Origin: Blasia pusilla | Lineage: Eukaryota > Marchantiophyta > Marchantiopsida > Blasiales | Assembly (NCBI GenBank): GCA_050084515.1 | Contig: CM114275.1 | Location: 21,018,001-21,082,000 of the forward strand | DNA: 64,000 bases | Direction of reading: 5' to 3' | Shown here: piece by piece, positions 11,334 through 23,012 of the stretch | Position numbering within the stretch: the first letter of the stretch is position 1 | Layout of the letters: the number at the start of each line of letters is the position of its first letter | Notes under the pieces: generated by a model | The model's input: the letters and a program-made list of their open reading frames with translations, nothing else | Databases searched by the model: none | Told to the model about the DNA's origin: nothing | Translations under genes and position numbers: made by a program

Positions 11334-12183
11334 CATTAAGTTCTCCGCACACGTATGGACATGGTAGAACATATGGCAGATATTGCAAGAGGTTCCATGC
11401 TCGTAGCCGGGCAATAACCATTGAATTGCCATAGTACTCCTCATCAATGTCTTAAATAAAGTGAACTAGAGGTTGTTATGAGTGGATATTCCACATGTGC
11501 ATGGAATATGTAGGTGTGAAAGCGGAACATTCTTTACATCTACACTACTGGGAGGAAAAAATCTAGGCTAGACTAGGCAAGTATTTAGATGTTCTTGAAA
11601 ATAGACACAACTTTGATATGTAAGAGGGAGGAGCTATACTCAAACCTAGGACTATCAAGTTATGACTTGGTAGCATTATGGTTGGAGGCATGGGAAAGGG
11701 TATCCGGCATGAAAGAGTCTATTTCCAAGAGTTCAGCATTTGACAGTGAACTCTTAAAGATGTTAGGAGTCTCAACAGAAGAAGGAGACAAGGAATCCGC
11801 ATGAGCAAATGCTCTCAAGGAAATCGAGAGATTGAAGAGACTTACTGAAAGTCTTGCAAGATGATAGCATAGTGGAGGTTAAACATCATTGTATACAAGC
11901 TTACTAAACTTTCCTCCGTTTTAATACAACTTTTTTAGAAAATTAAGAGGATATATGTTTATGTGTGCATATTATCCCTAAGATTCATGGGCGCCTAAAG
12001 AGATATAGGATACGTATGTGAATCTCTATTTCACATACGTATCCTATATCTCTTTAGGCGCACTCTGTCTATAGCAAATGTCACAATGATGGATGCTTTA
12101 GCCGCATGAGCCTGTAGAGCAAACAATATAAGAGGTGATTTTATTGTAAAAGCGAGTATACAACACACATCACAAAACTCTTC
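11334..12183. other. Non-coding stretch with one long perfect hairpin
   Basis: No recognised protein in either strand. The open frame at 11589-11804 (71 codons) shows no family features. The only structured element is the 31-bp-arm inverted repeat at 11991-12061. Confidence 0.5.
11991..12061. repeat. Perfect inverted repeat, 31-bp arms, 9-bp loop
   Basis: Arms 11991-12021 and 12031-12061 are exact reverse complements (begin GCGCCTAAAGAGATATAGG; loop ATCTCTATT). If transcribed it would give a small perfect hairpin RNA. Perfect arms imply recent origin or an inversion artefact. Confidence 0.9.
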
Positions 12184-13115
12184 TCAGTGAGATGCAATAT
12201 TCAGTTCGTGACAAAGGGCTTCCTTCAAGATAACTATCAAGCTACTATTAGCCACATGTGATTTGGCAAGCCCATTGCAAACTTCTTCGAACTGTGTATG
12301 AAGGAGATGGACCTTTGCCGCTATGTCCTCAATTTTCATTTGCATGCCTTCAGCCTGATGAGGGACAGACTTGAGAATAACATGTGAATCATCTTGTAGA
12401 CTTTCACTAAGAGTATGTCCTATAAGACAACTAGTGAAAAATTTGACAGATGGTAATGGAATGTCATCACCTGTCTGATGATCACGACCAACATTCACCA
12501 CATGCGGTAAGGACTTCTTGGGTGGGATGAGGTTCCATGTGGCTGTATGAACAATACTCTCACCAGCTCCTGGTCTGTGTTCCACAAGAAACATCCAGTG
12601 GACTGTGCTTGAACTTGAAGAACTTGCTCGTCGATACTCATCTTGTCAAATTCAACAGCAAACATTCCCATGAACGGATCACCACCTGGCCAAACAATCA
12701 ATTTATGAAGGATCTGTGGGAGGCACTCATCAGCATCATGATCAATTAAACGCACGAAAAAAAACCACTTTCTCACTGATCCGTGTTCGTCACATACATG
12801 ATCAATACCTCCTCGGATGTTTCCACGTGGCTCAACAGTTCTATTGCAATTTCCCATTAAACTTTTCCCTCTAAACGCACATGCAGGATATGTATAGCAT
12901 CTTGCTTCATTCGAAGTGAATTGCACGATCCTACCATTCACCCAAGTGGGAGGGAATCCCATCTTCAATGACCTCTCATTGTCCAAAGTACTCAGCTTGG
13001 ACACGGGCAAGTCTTCACGCCGAGGAAACATTGCAGCGATTTCTAGTGTCAATGGTTGCCACCCAAATAGCCACCCTGTATTTAGCTGCAACTCTCTATT
13101 CAAGCTCTGAAACAC
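12184..13115 (-). pseudogene. Unrecognised coding region with a Cys/His-rich core, two overlapping frames
   Basis: Frame one runs from 13115 down to 12495 (206 codons) and frame two from 12594 down to 12184 (136 codons). They overlap by 100 bp, so either a one-base frameshift joins them or an intron separates them. Frame one has a hydrophobic, ordered composition with Cys at spaced sites (RCYTYPAC, GNCNRTV, HVCDEHG) followed by VRKWFFFVRLIDHD. A zinc-bound knuckle leading into a beta strand of this kind recalls the C-terminal OB fold of RPA1-like single-strand DNA-binding proteins, but the match is loose and I do not assign it. Frame two is Ser/His-rich with a probable helical C terminus. It could be a host gene fragment or part of a transposon such as a Helitron RPA-like gene. 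Confidence 0.4.
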
Positions 13116-13725
13116 CCTATATGCGTCGTCGTCCTAAACTCTTTTCCACATCTTGACCTCCGCTCCTACATGCTCCCAGCACATACTTCTGGAACAGACC
13201 CCTCGAATAGGCATAAGACTAGTCTCCAACAAAATTATATCTATGTATTTAGACGTAGGTTTCTCTCGCGGCTATGTCATTGTCTTTCCCGCCATTTGCA
13301 ATTGGGTGTTCCCGACCACGCGCTATGAGAACAAAACCGATTTTGCCGTTGTCGACACAATTCCTTACCTATTGGAGCCGGTCAAAGGGGCCTCTTAAGT
13401 GAAGATGTTTGGAGTGGGGCTGCCCAATGCACACAAGTTCGACCGGGGGCGCTTAAACGATATACCTCCAAAATTGTTCTTCTATTATTAACACGTGTCA
13501 AATTTTAGAAATAATTAAATGAAAAGAACCAAAAATCAAATCTTCGCAAATTTTTCTTCCCGCCCGTAGTTATGACGGGCATGATACCAGTTTTTTCCTT
13601 GAGGCCGCCTGAAATATTCGATGCAAACCTCCCTTTCCTGGCCTGTGAAGGCAGTTCACATGCCCTACCGGCTGGAGGAGTCATGCGGCAAGTGACCCTT
13701 GCACCTTCAAAGTTCCAACCCTTCG

Positions 13726-14134
13726 ACGTGGCTGTCACTGCCACGTGGCCAACGCGTACAACCTGTACGTCCGGGTCTCGACGGTTTGCGATTTCAGTCG
13801 TCCGATTCTTCGCTCTTCGCGGCACAGGACCGACCCTACGAATTGTGGGCCCCACATGCCCGTGAAAGTAGGTGGAGCGCAGATGCTTCGTAATAAGATC
13901 CGGAGAGTGCAGAATTTGGCGGGCGGCGGTGCTTACCTTTTCAAGTGGACTGGCGATTGTTGTTTCCCGACACTGTTCCCATTTCTTACTCTTTTGGCCG
14001 GGCGGATGTCTATGGTTGGTAACTTGGTATGGTGACTCACTGTACTGCACTGGGTTTCAACGTGTTCCTCTCTCCACGTGATCCTCATCGTACTATGCCT
14101 CTGACTCATAGCCTCCCAGTGAGCGCCACGTGTG
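13726..14134. promoter_or_regulatory. Cluster of ACGTG (G-box/ABRE-like) words
   Basis: GACGTGG (13725), CCACGTGG (13741), AACGTGT (14059), CCACGTGA (14074) and GCCACGTGTG (14125) fall within about 400 bp, beside AT-rich DNA on the right. Such words bind plant bZIP and bHLH factors. No convincing transcription unit starts next to them, so this is only a candidate promoter. Confidence 0.3.
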
Positions 14135-14159
14135 ATACTTTTCAGCACTTTAATTTTGT

Positions 14160-15556
14160 ATGTTCAAGTCGAAATTTGAATAGAAAAGAGGTTTTAATAA
14201 TTCTATTATTTGTTATTTTTTAATTAAATTAAAAAATTAACTCTGTGTTATAAATGTGCGTTTCTATCATGTTCAATTTTTTTCCATTTTAAGATTGAAA
14301 TTTTTAATTCGTTCAATAAAATTTTTAATTTGAGGTTAATTCTGGGAGGAAAATAATAGATTATTTGGGGAAATGGAAAAGATAATAATAAAATAAGGCA
14401 AATTTCATTATTCTTCAAAAGGATGAAAATGATTTTAATTTTTTTATTTAATTTTTTTAACTTTCATTGCGAGGGAATTCTAAAGAATATTTTGAAACAA
14501 ACTTTGGATTAAAATAATTCTTTTATTCATTGATAGATGGGGTTTGGAAAAATGGTTATCTCTAATTTCTATCTAGATTAATAAGTCAAAAAATACATGA
14601 AATTTCTAGAAATAAAATTAGAGTTTCATGATTTTTCATATATTTAAGAAAAAAAAACTATTTACTTTTAATTAGTCAACTCTATAATTTCAACATGTAC
14701 CTTATGTAATGCCTTCATTATATTCTCCATTTTTAAAGTATTTTCATTTTTCATGTATCGCGTGACATACATGACATGGGCAAAACAATTTCTAGTATCA
14801 AATCATGCAATTTCTCCTTTTGATCCCACCAAGAAATTCTCTTTCTTGTCAAGTGCTTTCGAGTATAATTTTTAAAGTATCCTTATTTTCTTCTTATAAA
14901 AACAAGAGTTTTTCTGAAAGCGTTGATTTGGAATGTATTTGAAATGTAAAGAGTATTTCCCCCATCCCTCGTTTTTGGGCACAAAATACAAAGTAACTCT
15001 CATTTTTGGCTTTCTTGAGGATTCAAAAGAGAAGTGGAAATTCCTAACTCTAGTGTTAGGAATTTTGAGAACCAAGTGTGCCTACTCTAGATTTCCAAAA
15101 TTTTGGGAAAATTGCAAATCCCTAAAGCTTATGACAAGGTCGTCATGAATACCATAAAGAGTTGGGAGTTAAGAACTTTGTTCAGGTTGAGAGTCACAAC
15201 TAGTGGCTCAAGGGTCACCGAGAGCAGGTTGAACTAGGAATTTGGATGTCCTAGACAACCTTGAAAGGGATTATCTCCCTTCCTATGCAACTTCATTAGA
15301 GAGAAAATACTATATAGTCAAGTGAAGAGGTGAAGAGAAACCTTCTAGCCTCCCTTAGTGACATATGTCTAAAAGTCACCCTCTAAAAGCTTTCTTAGGA
15401 CTTTCTTACTTGTTTTGAGAGGTTTCTTATATTCCTTGGTTAGTTAGGAATCTAATGTGCAAGTTGGCATAAGTTGTATGCATATCTTAATACCTTCTTG
15501 GAGAGGGATGTATCCCAAGGAAAGAATTAGAAATGCTCGTCTTTATGTAGTGGAGT
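14160..15556. other. AT-rich non-coding DNA, partly retrotransposon-derived
   Basis: About 1.4 kb with long A/T tracts (14160-14700) and no open frame with protein-like features. The segment after about 15140 may be internal sequence of the Gypsy family whose LTR follows, because a similar GGATATATCCC-type stretch recurs near the minus-strand LTR relic at 54.5 kb. Confidence 0.5.
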
Positions 15557-16361
15557 TCTCACATTTCATAGAGGAACAAAGAGTATCCATGTGATGCTTC
15601 TGAAAAGACCGAAGGTGGAGCACAAGGATGACCTATTGAGAAGTAAGGAAACTTGTAAATACAAGTTTCCCCTTGGTTTGGGCCGATTTAGACTCTTGGA
15701 GCCTATTGAGGAACTTACTACAATGAGATAATTGGCTTTATATTTATGGAAAGTGTATGTTGACCCACTATTAAAGGTTTAGGGTCAAGAAGATGACTTG
15801 CATGCAATTATTACTAGGAAGAGGATTTGGAGAGAGAAATTGGGAGCTCATTCTTTCTCTTTATTATCTCATTTGTGTGGGTGGCAAAACAATGGTGCTC
15901 AGAGATCCAGGGAGAGCTTTGTGTTTGTATGAGACTTACTTCTATTTCAGTTGGAGATATTTGGGTAGCTACTTGCCTCCATGTTTGGACTCAATAGATG
16001 AATGTATTAGACAAGGTTTTTGGTGTGACACACAAAGTGCATATATATCCTTGTTGCTAATCAAACACTCTTTGATTGGTGACAACGATATAGACGCACA
16101 TGATAGAGCCTTTTAAGTTCAAACTTCGTAGCATGCTCTATCGGTGGTGAATTAGACTCAAATTCCCTTATGTTGATGGTTGATTTTTTTTTCTTCATAT
16201 TTGGTGATAAATTGTTTCCAAAGTACTTCTTTATTCTGTGGCCTTTTGGTGTGATGGTGTACATACAAGTGTTATTATTGTATGGTATGTTGCAAATTTT
16301 GCTGTATATGTGTGTGAGTGATAACAATCTATGTTGTGTAACCATGTGTATGCAAATACCA
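15557..16361 (+). repeat. Old diverged Gypsy LTR (same family as the 29.7-40.0 kb element)
   Basis: Blocks follow the same order as in the LTR at 39360-40000: a TCACATTT start, GGAAACTTG...CAAGTTTCCCCTT, GAGGAACTTACTA, GGGAGCTCATTCTTTCTCTTT, GGAGATATTTGGG and an end near ATGTTGTGTAACCATGTGTATGC. Identity is moderate, so this copy is far older. Because it carries both the left block and the GGAGATATT block in one piece, it defines the natural order of the full LTR. Confidence 0.7.
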
Positions 16362-19300
16362 CTCATCTCCTTTAATTTTACACCCTCGGAAAGACAAAGT
16401 CCTCATAAAGACCCTTCCAAGGTCATAGTCACAAATTGATAATCTGCGCACATAAGGTACTAGATAATCATTGATTCACTAGTTAAACATATTGTTGAAC
16501 TCAAAATAAAAAAATAGTAGTTTGGCAAGAAAAAATTCAATCCTAATGCAATAACACTATAACCACCTTATCTTTTCTTAGGGATAGATTTCAGTTTTGC
16601 TTTATTTATTTTAGTTTAGAATGAATAATTGTAGAAAAAAAAACAAGTTATATTATGAAACTTCGCTCATCTACATGTCCTCCAACATCCAAAAATACAT
16701 TCTACCAAAAAAAAACTCAGTACTTAGCTCCATTATAAAGAAAAATTATTTGCAATGTGAGGAGAGGAGTATTGGAAAGTTATGAGGAAATGCAAAATTC
16801 GACCAATTTTCCAGCCAGTTTTGAGGCAGAAAGGGAATTTATGGCCAAAGTTTTGGTTTCGGGACTCGCAAATGAGTCAATGACTATTTGCGAGTTTCAA
16901 AATTCCCAAGTTGCAAGCCTGATGCAAGATGAGACTCAAATGCAATTTGGAGATGTCGCAACTTTTGATTCAATTGCGAGCTCGATGCGAGTTACTGTAG
17001 CCACAACAATAGAATTTCTTTCCGGACTCTTAAACCAAGGACAACTTGCAAAGCTACATCAAGCTGCAATGAAGTCGCACAAAATATACTCAAAAAATTG
17101 GCTTTATTAATGCATTCTCATTGTAGCTCCTCTTGAAAAAATGGGCTTGGATTGGAGCCGTGTCCACACCTAACTCCCTAATAGTGAAATTCTCAACTTT
17201 CCTTAACTTAAGGAAAACCTTAGCATATAAGTCATAAAAAATAGAAATCATATAACCACATTAGATCTTTTGAATTGAGAAATATGAAAACTTTGGTTGG
17301 GTTCCAAATATATATATAAAATTTCATAGAACATTTGTTGGTCTAGGTATTAGATATATTATTACTCTTAATGCTATTTAAATGTAAGATTGACTCACAG
17401 CTCATTTTCTTATAGAAAAGAAAAACGTCATACATGATGCTCTTTCCATATTGGATATATTATTATTTAGGTAGATTCTTCCATCCCTATGAGTCAGTCA
17501 TGAGCTAGGTTTCTTCTATTCTATTAGGAACTCCTTTTCTTGCACATGATTTATTGGAAACTTTGCGTATTCCCTATCTTCCAAAAGGCTAGCTCCTTCG
17601 ATCCCTCATTTCTCTCTCGTGATATTGTAGGTCCATTATCTATACTATTGAGATATTTATTCTCTTTGGAGGGGGAGGAGTGGTAGGAAAGATTGGGGCA
17701 GGAGGCAAAGTGGAAGAAGAAATAGATGGGAGTACACCCTAAACGCCCAAAAGTTGAAAAATCATTACACGTGCATGGATATCATTTACTAGTGTAATAG
17801 ACAGAGAATAATCCATTGATCATTTTCAAACCAATCCGTGTGTTTTTTGGCTTTTTCTATCTAGAGCTATGAAATACGAAACCATACCCAAAAAGAAGAA
17901 AAAAAATGGGACTCTTTTGGATATGTTTAAGTGAGCCCATACTTATAATATTGAATACATCCAAGTTTTTCGTCTTGGGATGGTGGGTGTTATTTCGACG
18001 ATAATTTCGTGCTTTCTAAAAGAGAATTTTGTTCCTTTTAAAGGAAAAAATGGCGTAGTTGGTTCTTTAAACTTAGGGTTGTAAGAAATCATTCCATAAA
18101 AAGGAATCTTCATGTCATACCTACGAACCTTCAGCAAATAGTTAAAAAATACCTATGAATTGGAATCGTCTATTCCCCATGGGATTATTGAAAAAATTTG
18201 ATTTATTTTGCTACTTGAAGATTTGTTTTTGAAATTTTCAACATTTGACACGAATCTTCCTTAAATTAAAAAATTAAAGGAAATAAATATCTATACTATA
18301 ATCAAGACGATTGAATTTTTCTTTAAACACCTTCATTACATGCCGCATGACAAAACCAGCACCTTCGATGTATGACACTTGGCAAACAGGCAGAAAGAAT
18401 TCGTTTTAGTGACCCCAATGTAATGTTTTTTTAAAAATCCAGCTCGATCCAAACAGCCTTCTATTAAGTAGGTGGTCATAAAAAGTTGCATGGCGTCATG
18501 GATGCTACTGAAAATCTCCAATTGTGCAGAATATGGGTTGGACATAATTATTGAAGTATTTATAATGAAAGATCATTGTGGAAAAATCTATGAAAACCTT
18601 GGAAAAGTATTCAAATGTGAAAAAGAGAAAAAAACCCCCTTAAGGAACCACTGGATTGTTGCTCTTGGCTCCCTGCGGTGCCACGTGGAAACAAAGTCTT
18701 GTCTTTTCTGACAGGTACGACACGCAGTTCTTATTCGAATTTCGAGTTCGAACGGAGTACGGTAAGACAGACTCTGACAGCGAGGGAGGAGTCGGTAAAA
18801 GTAGCAGTTTCACGATCGAAAAGGCGGGCGTCGCTGACTCGTCCAACGGCCATGCAAGGAGTCCTCCCTGAAGGTTGGAACCTCACTGGCCCACCTGTCC
18901 CGGAGTCACACGGCCCCACGGCCCATCTGTATTGCGGACCGATGAGGGCGACGCAAGTCAATCTTACCTTTCTCTCCTTCGGTTAGTCGGGCTCACTGGA
19001 ATGAGAACTCGTTCATGTGGTATGAAGTAATAAAAAGACGCAGATATCAGAAAGACTGGTATGTTTTCCTCGAGAGATCGAGTCACATTCTGAAAATAAA
19101 CTTATAAGTTTGCGTCATAGGACAATGGGAGGGAGTGGAGCTCTCCTATAGAACAAGCATAGTTTTGATCGATCGAGTACACGTTTGGAATCGTATATCA
19201 TCCTATGAGATCTTCCTCTCCTCTCAGGTACATGTAGCACGGCCTTGGGATGACTATTCCAAACCAGTTCCATGTTCCAATCCGAATATGGACGAGTCAA

Positions 19301-21028
19301 AGGTGCGAACAGAATAAAGCAGGCAGGCTTGTGGTGCATGCGTTCTGCGATCTCCGTCAATGAGCCAAGCGAGTACACATGTTAATGTCACATGTATTTG
19401 TCCCTCGTAATCGTTTCGCCTTCTGCTTTTAGACCTATCGATCCGAATGGGATATGAAGTTAAGAAAGTGTCGTTCTAGAAAGCAGTGTGTCGACAATGT
19501 GCGTGTGGAATTGGTGTTGCATCGGTGCGACACAAGTCTCCCAGAAAGGAAAGGGATAGATACTCCTCAGCAGTAGGTAGATCGGTAGTGCCTAGATTAT
19601 CTTTATTCGAGTGGTCAATTTGTACCCGTGCTGTGCAGAGTAGATCAGGTGACAGTGTTTGGTGTTCTAGAACGATACGATACTAGTTTTTGTTTTTATT
19701 CTCTCTCTCTCTCTCGTCTCTCTTCACCCCCTTTTTCCCTGTCTCTGCGTAGATCTGTGCGTGCTAGATATGGAGAGGAGAACGATGCATAGGATCGCTG
19801 ACGTGCATTTTGGATGAGAAAGTGAAGTCATGAAGGGGGGGTTTTTCAAAGTGCGGTGATTTTGGTGAACTGTAAAAGTTGTGCTCCATGTGAGTTTCTT
19901 GGAGTGTCACGGGTTCGTTAGGGTCATAAAGGGTCTTCGACGTCGATCATCATGTGCACTGTGGAGATCTTTCATGTTGTATTTATGGTGAACATGCCTC
20001 ACGCACGCGGTACCTTGACAGAAAGAAAGAAGCCTCGACTTCATTCATTCTTGAGTCCTGAGTCTCGACTCTCGACCGACCTCTACAGTCGTACGAGTCC
20101 CGACTCCCGAGTTTCTCAGATATCTGTCTGTCTGTTACAGGAGCGAGACTCGTCGCACTGCATCCGCCTATCTATCTCTATTCTAAGCGTTCTCCTGCAC
20201 TTCCGGCGCTTTTACGAACATGCTCCCACAGGTGACAGGATCGCATTCAAACCACTTGCAAAGCTCCGAAAGCAGGGATCCTCTGGGATGGGGAAGAGCG
20301 ACGAGCACGCCTTCTTTTAGCACTTATGATGAAATCCCTCGCTCTCTGGTAAGTCAGACGAGCTTGACAGTTTGACTTGCGCCTCTCGCTAAGCCTCGCA
20401 GCCGGCATGACAGCATCTCGCAGCTCTCGCTCATGGCGGCCAGCAGGCCCAGCAGGCCGAGGAACTTGGAAGCTTTTTGGTGCATCCATGCACGCGCGCA
20501 CGCACGCAATCGGAGCATCGACTCCATCTTTCGAACCAACCCCGTTCGCTCACGAGGATGATGCTTGTCATAAAATATCGCAAAGACGTCCCTTTTTCAC
20601 AGTTACGCTGCACAATGTCCCCTGCCGGGCAACCTAGTGCAGAACATCGTGCAACCCAGCGCAGGACATTGTGCAGCACCAATGACCTTTGCGCAATTCT
20701 GGAATCTAGATTGTAGACGTGAACATGAACTCGCCTGCTAATCAATCGACTCATAGCGAGCTAGTTCCTGAAAACTAGACCTCGTTTGCCGTAGCTCGTG
20801 CAAGCATCGTCATCTGACGATATCAGGCCGCGCTAGATTCGCGTGGATGGGTGACGATCTCCTACGCAGTATTCCACCGATTGAGATCAAGCGAAAATAC
20901 CATGTAGGTCAGAAAAGAAACGAGAAACACATTACGCCATTACGAAAGGGCGAGGGGAGAATTTTACACCCGCACTTAGAGCTCGATCGACACCTTGCGG
21001 CGTCCTAAACAAGTTACCGCTGGATAAT
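16362..21028. other. Non-coding stretch, no convincing gene
   Basis: AT-rich from 16.4 to 18.6 kb, mixed composition from 18.65 to 20.9 kb. The open frame 16757-17110 (117 codons) contains a small foldback (16865-16894, CTCGCAAAT arms) and no family that I recognise. Two TCTATACTAT words (17639, 18290) resemble Helitron 5' ends but lack supporting context. A hairpin with an internal tandem repeat lies at 20607-20677. Confidence 0.5.
20607..20677. repeat. Hairpin with internal 22-bp tandem repeat
   Basis: GCTGCACAATGTCC..TGC (20607-20625) pairs with GCAGGACATTGTGCAGC (20661-20677), apart from a two-base bulge. The loop holds two copies of a GCAACC..GTGCAGAACATCGT-like unit, the second of which overlaps the right arm. 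Confidence 0.6.
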
Positions 21029-21216
21029 GTGAAAAAAGGCACGGTTCTTAGTAAGTGGAATGTAGTATTTTGGGCCATTTGTACGCCCAAAAGTTTTAAA
21101 AAGTTTCTGGTCCTGGTTTGTATGGGATGAAAAAAAGGCACTGTCCTTAGTAAGTGGTGTGTAGTATTTTGGGCCATTTTTACGGCCAAAAGTTTCTGGT
21201 CCTGGTTTGTATGGGA
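21029..21216. repeat. Tandem duplication of about 95 bp
   Basis: Units 21029-21127 and 21128-21216 share GAAAAAAGGCAC, CTTAGTAAGTGG, GTAGTATTTTGGGCCATTT and TTTCTGGTCCTGGTTTGTAT in the same order. The second unit lacks a short stretch (GTTTTAAAAA). Confidence 0.75.
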
Positions 21217-21644
21217 TCGGGCCCTTAACGGCCAAATATCATGTACATTAGGAACTCGCGACTTTAGGATAGTAAGTTTGGGCCCAAAAATGACCAACCA
21301 TCTTGACCTAGTTATGACCGGAAGTAGTTTTATTGAGGGCCACGTTAAATTATCGTTCGTTACGTTATCGATTGGTAAACTCGTTTTGATGAGGGTCGTG
21401 TCCACGAGATCAGCCTCTTAAAGGGCTATAAAGGGGTAACTGTAAGATACAATGACTCTTGAAATGTAACCAGTTCCACGGTGAAACTAACCACGTGGTA
21501 CGCGATGGACCGTCGGAAAGGAGTTGAAGGACTCCAAAAACTGTTGCATACGATAGTCGACTACGTAGAGAGGCTCAGTAGCGCGAGTTGATTTGCTTGC
21601 TTGGGGCCGATGACGTTGACACTATTCGGAATGGGAAAGGTAAA

Positions 21645-23012
21645 TTTTGGGGGGAGGTAGTTGCTTAAGTGGCCCCATTTCCTAGCTGTCCTGGCCTCAT
21701 CTCTCCCTTTCAGTGATAGCCGGTAGAGGGGATGATGGTAACATGTTACTACATTCTACCGGCTATCACCCATATGGAGACAATTGCACCTTCAAAGGGA
21801 AGAGATGATTTCGTTGCTTCTAAATGGTAAAAGATTCTAAACAAAAAGTAAACTTTTTATTTCCCAAGCATCCCACCGGCACGATGATTTAGATGGACGG
21901 ATGATCATAAACTCTACATAAAAGAAAAGCTTACGCTGCCATCATTGAAGACAAGGGCTAATATGTCTATGGGCTAACGATTATGCATTAAGATTGCGTG
22001 TGCTCTACAACATAGCAACTTCTACCTTACAAGAGGGAAAGAAGATGCACTTCGATAAAAACGAGTGATGGAAAACCCATCGGAAGTACAAAAGAGGGGG
22101 ACTCAAAGAGTCAAAACCTGAAGGCCACAACAGGACCAGAAAAGGAAGAAGGGGGCATTCCCCCCCCTAACGACGAAACTCACCAACAGCAGAGACAATA
22201 TCAGCAACAACAAGAGAGCTATGACTACTACTAAGTGGGCCTCTAGCGCCGGCGTCTCCCACAGCCTGAGCCCGCCGCAAAATCCCATTAGCCTGGGCAC
22301 GCCATTTAACGCTATGGAGACCCGCTACCTACAATACTGAATCGCAGAGCTAAGGACAACCCATTTCTCGAGTGGAGATGATGGGCGCATCCGTAAATGA
22401 ACGAAGTCGAACCTCTACCCCATAGCCCCATACATCTCTATGGCGGTGGGGATGAAGATGTGTCCTCGTGTCGAGTCATTTGTAGATATGTGTCTTCTTC
22501 GCCGCCGCCGCTCCTTGTAGCATTCGCCCTTGGGCCACCACTTGGGCTCGCACTGCCTCCCGCGTAGGATCTGTGACTACCACGTCCGCCACAACCACCT
22601 CAGCCTCACGTGTCATGTAGAGATCGGCACGAATGAGGGAATCCCGCATGGAGTAGTGCCTCTCTCTCTGCACATGGAAGCCACTCTCCCGAGCAATACT
22701 GAACATGATATCCCGCCTTTGCATCGTGAGTGGCTATCCTCTCACCCCAAGCGGACAGCGTGCCAAATGCACACCAAGTGGATCCAGGCTCCGGCGACAC
22801 TCGCAGTGTGTCGAACGAACCACCGATGGTTGGGGGAGGCCCAAGCGGAACCGCATCGCTGTGGTATAGGTAAGTGGTGCGAACATGTCGCAGGAACATT
22901 AAACTTCCTGGCGCGAATGTCGACGTGGCATGGCCAAGCAGGCCGAGAGAGCAAGCCTATAGGCTACTATAGGTCGGGGGGTCCACTTAAGCAACTATCT
23001 CGCTTTTGGGGG
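21645..23012. mobile_element. Mutator-like element (non-autonomous), 9-bp target duplication
   Basis: The left end at 21654 reads GAGGTAGTTGCTTAAGTGG and the right end, read on the minus strand from 23001, reads GAGATAGTTGCTTAAGTGG. GAGATAATTGC is the classical Mutator end. TTTTGGGGG flanks on both sides (21645-21653 and 23004-23012) as a 9-bp duplication typical of the superfamily, with two extra bases (GC) next to the right end. The 1.35-kb interior has no transposase. It holds a 15-bp-arm hairpin near the left end and GC-richer sequence with minus-strand open frames (22476-22724, 22606-22899) that I do not recognise and that could be captured host fragments. Confidence 0.7.
21713..21769. 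repeat. Inverted repeat, 15-bp perfect arms, inside the Mutator-like element
   Basis: GTGATAGCCGGTAGA (21713-21727) and TCTACCGGCTATCAC (21755-21769) are exact reverse complements. The loop itself contains GTAACATGTTAC, another small palindrome. Confidence 0.8.

Noticed and set aside
16757-17110. 117-residue frame possibly related to a plant transcription-factor domain
   Set aside because: The resemblance was limited to a few helical residues; the sequence includes a foldback and direct repeats of CTCGCAAAT that explain part of the open frame.
17943-18137. Minus-strand frame reminiscent of plastid DNA
   Set aside because: I could not match it to any plastid gene, and neighbouring frames are full of stops.
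17639-18310. TCTATACTAT words as Helitron 5' ends
   Set aside because: The words are short, lie in AT-rich DNA and cannot be paired with either 3' end.
19952-20320. 122-residue plus-strand frame
   Set aside because: Composition is unremarkable, overlapping frames on both strands are equally long and no motif is present.
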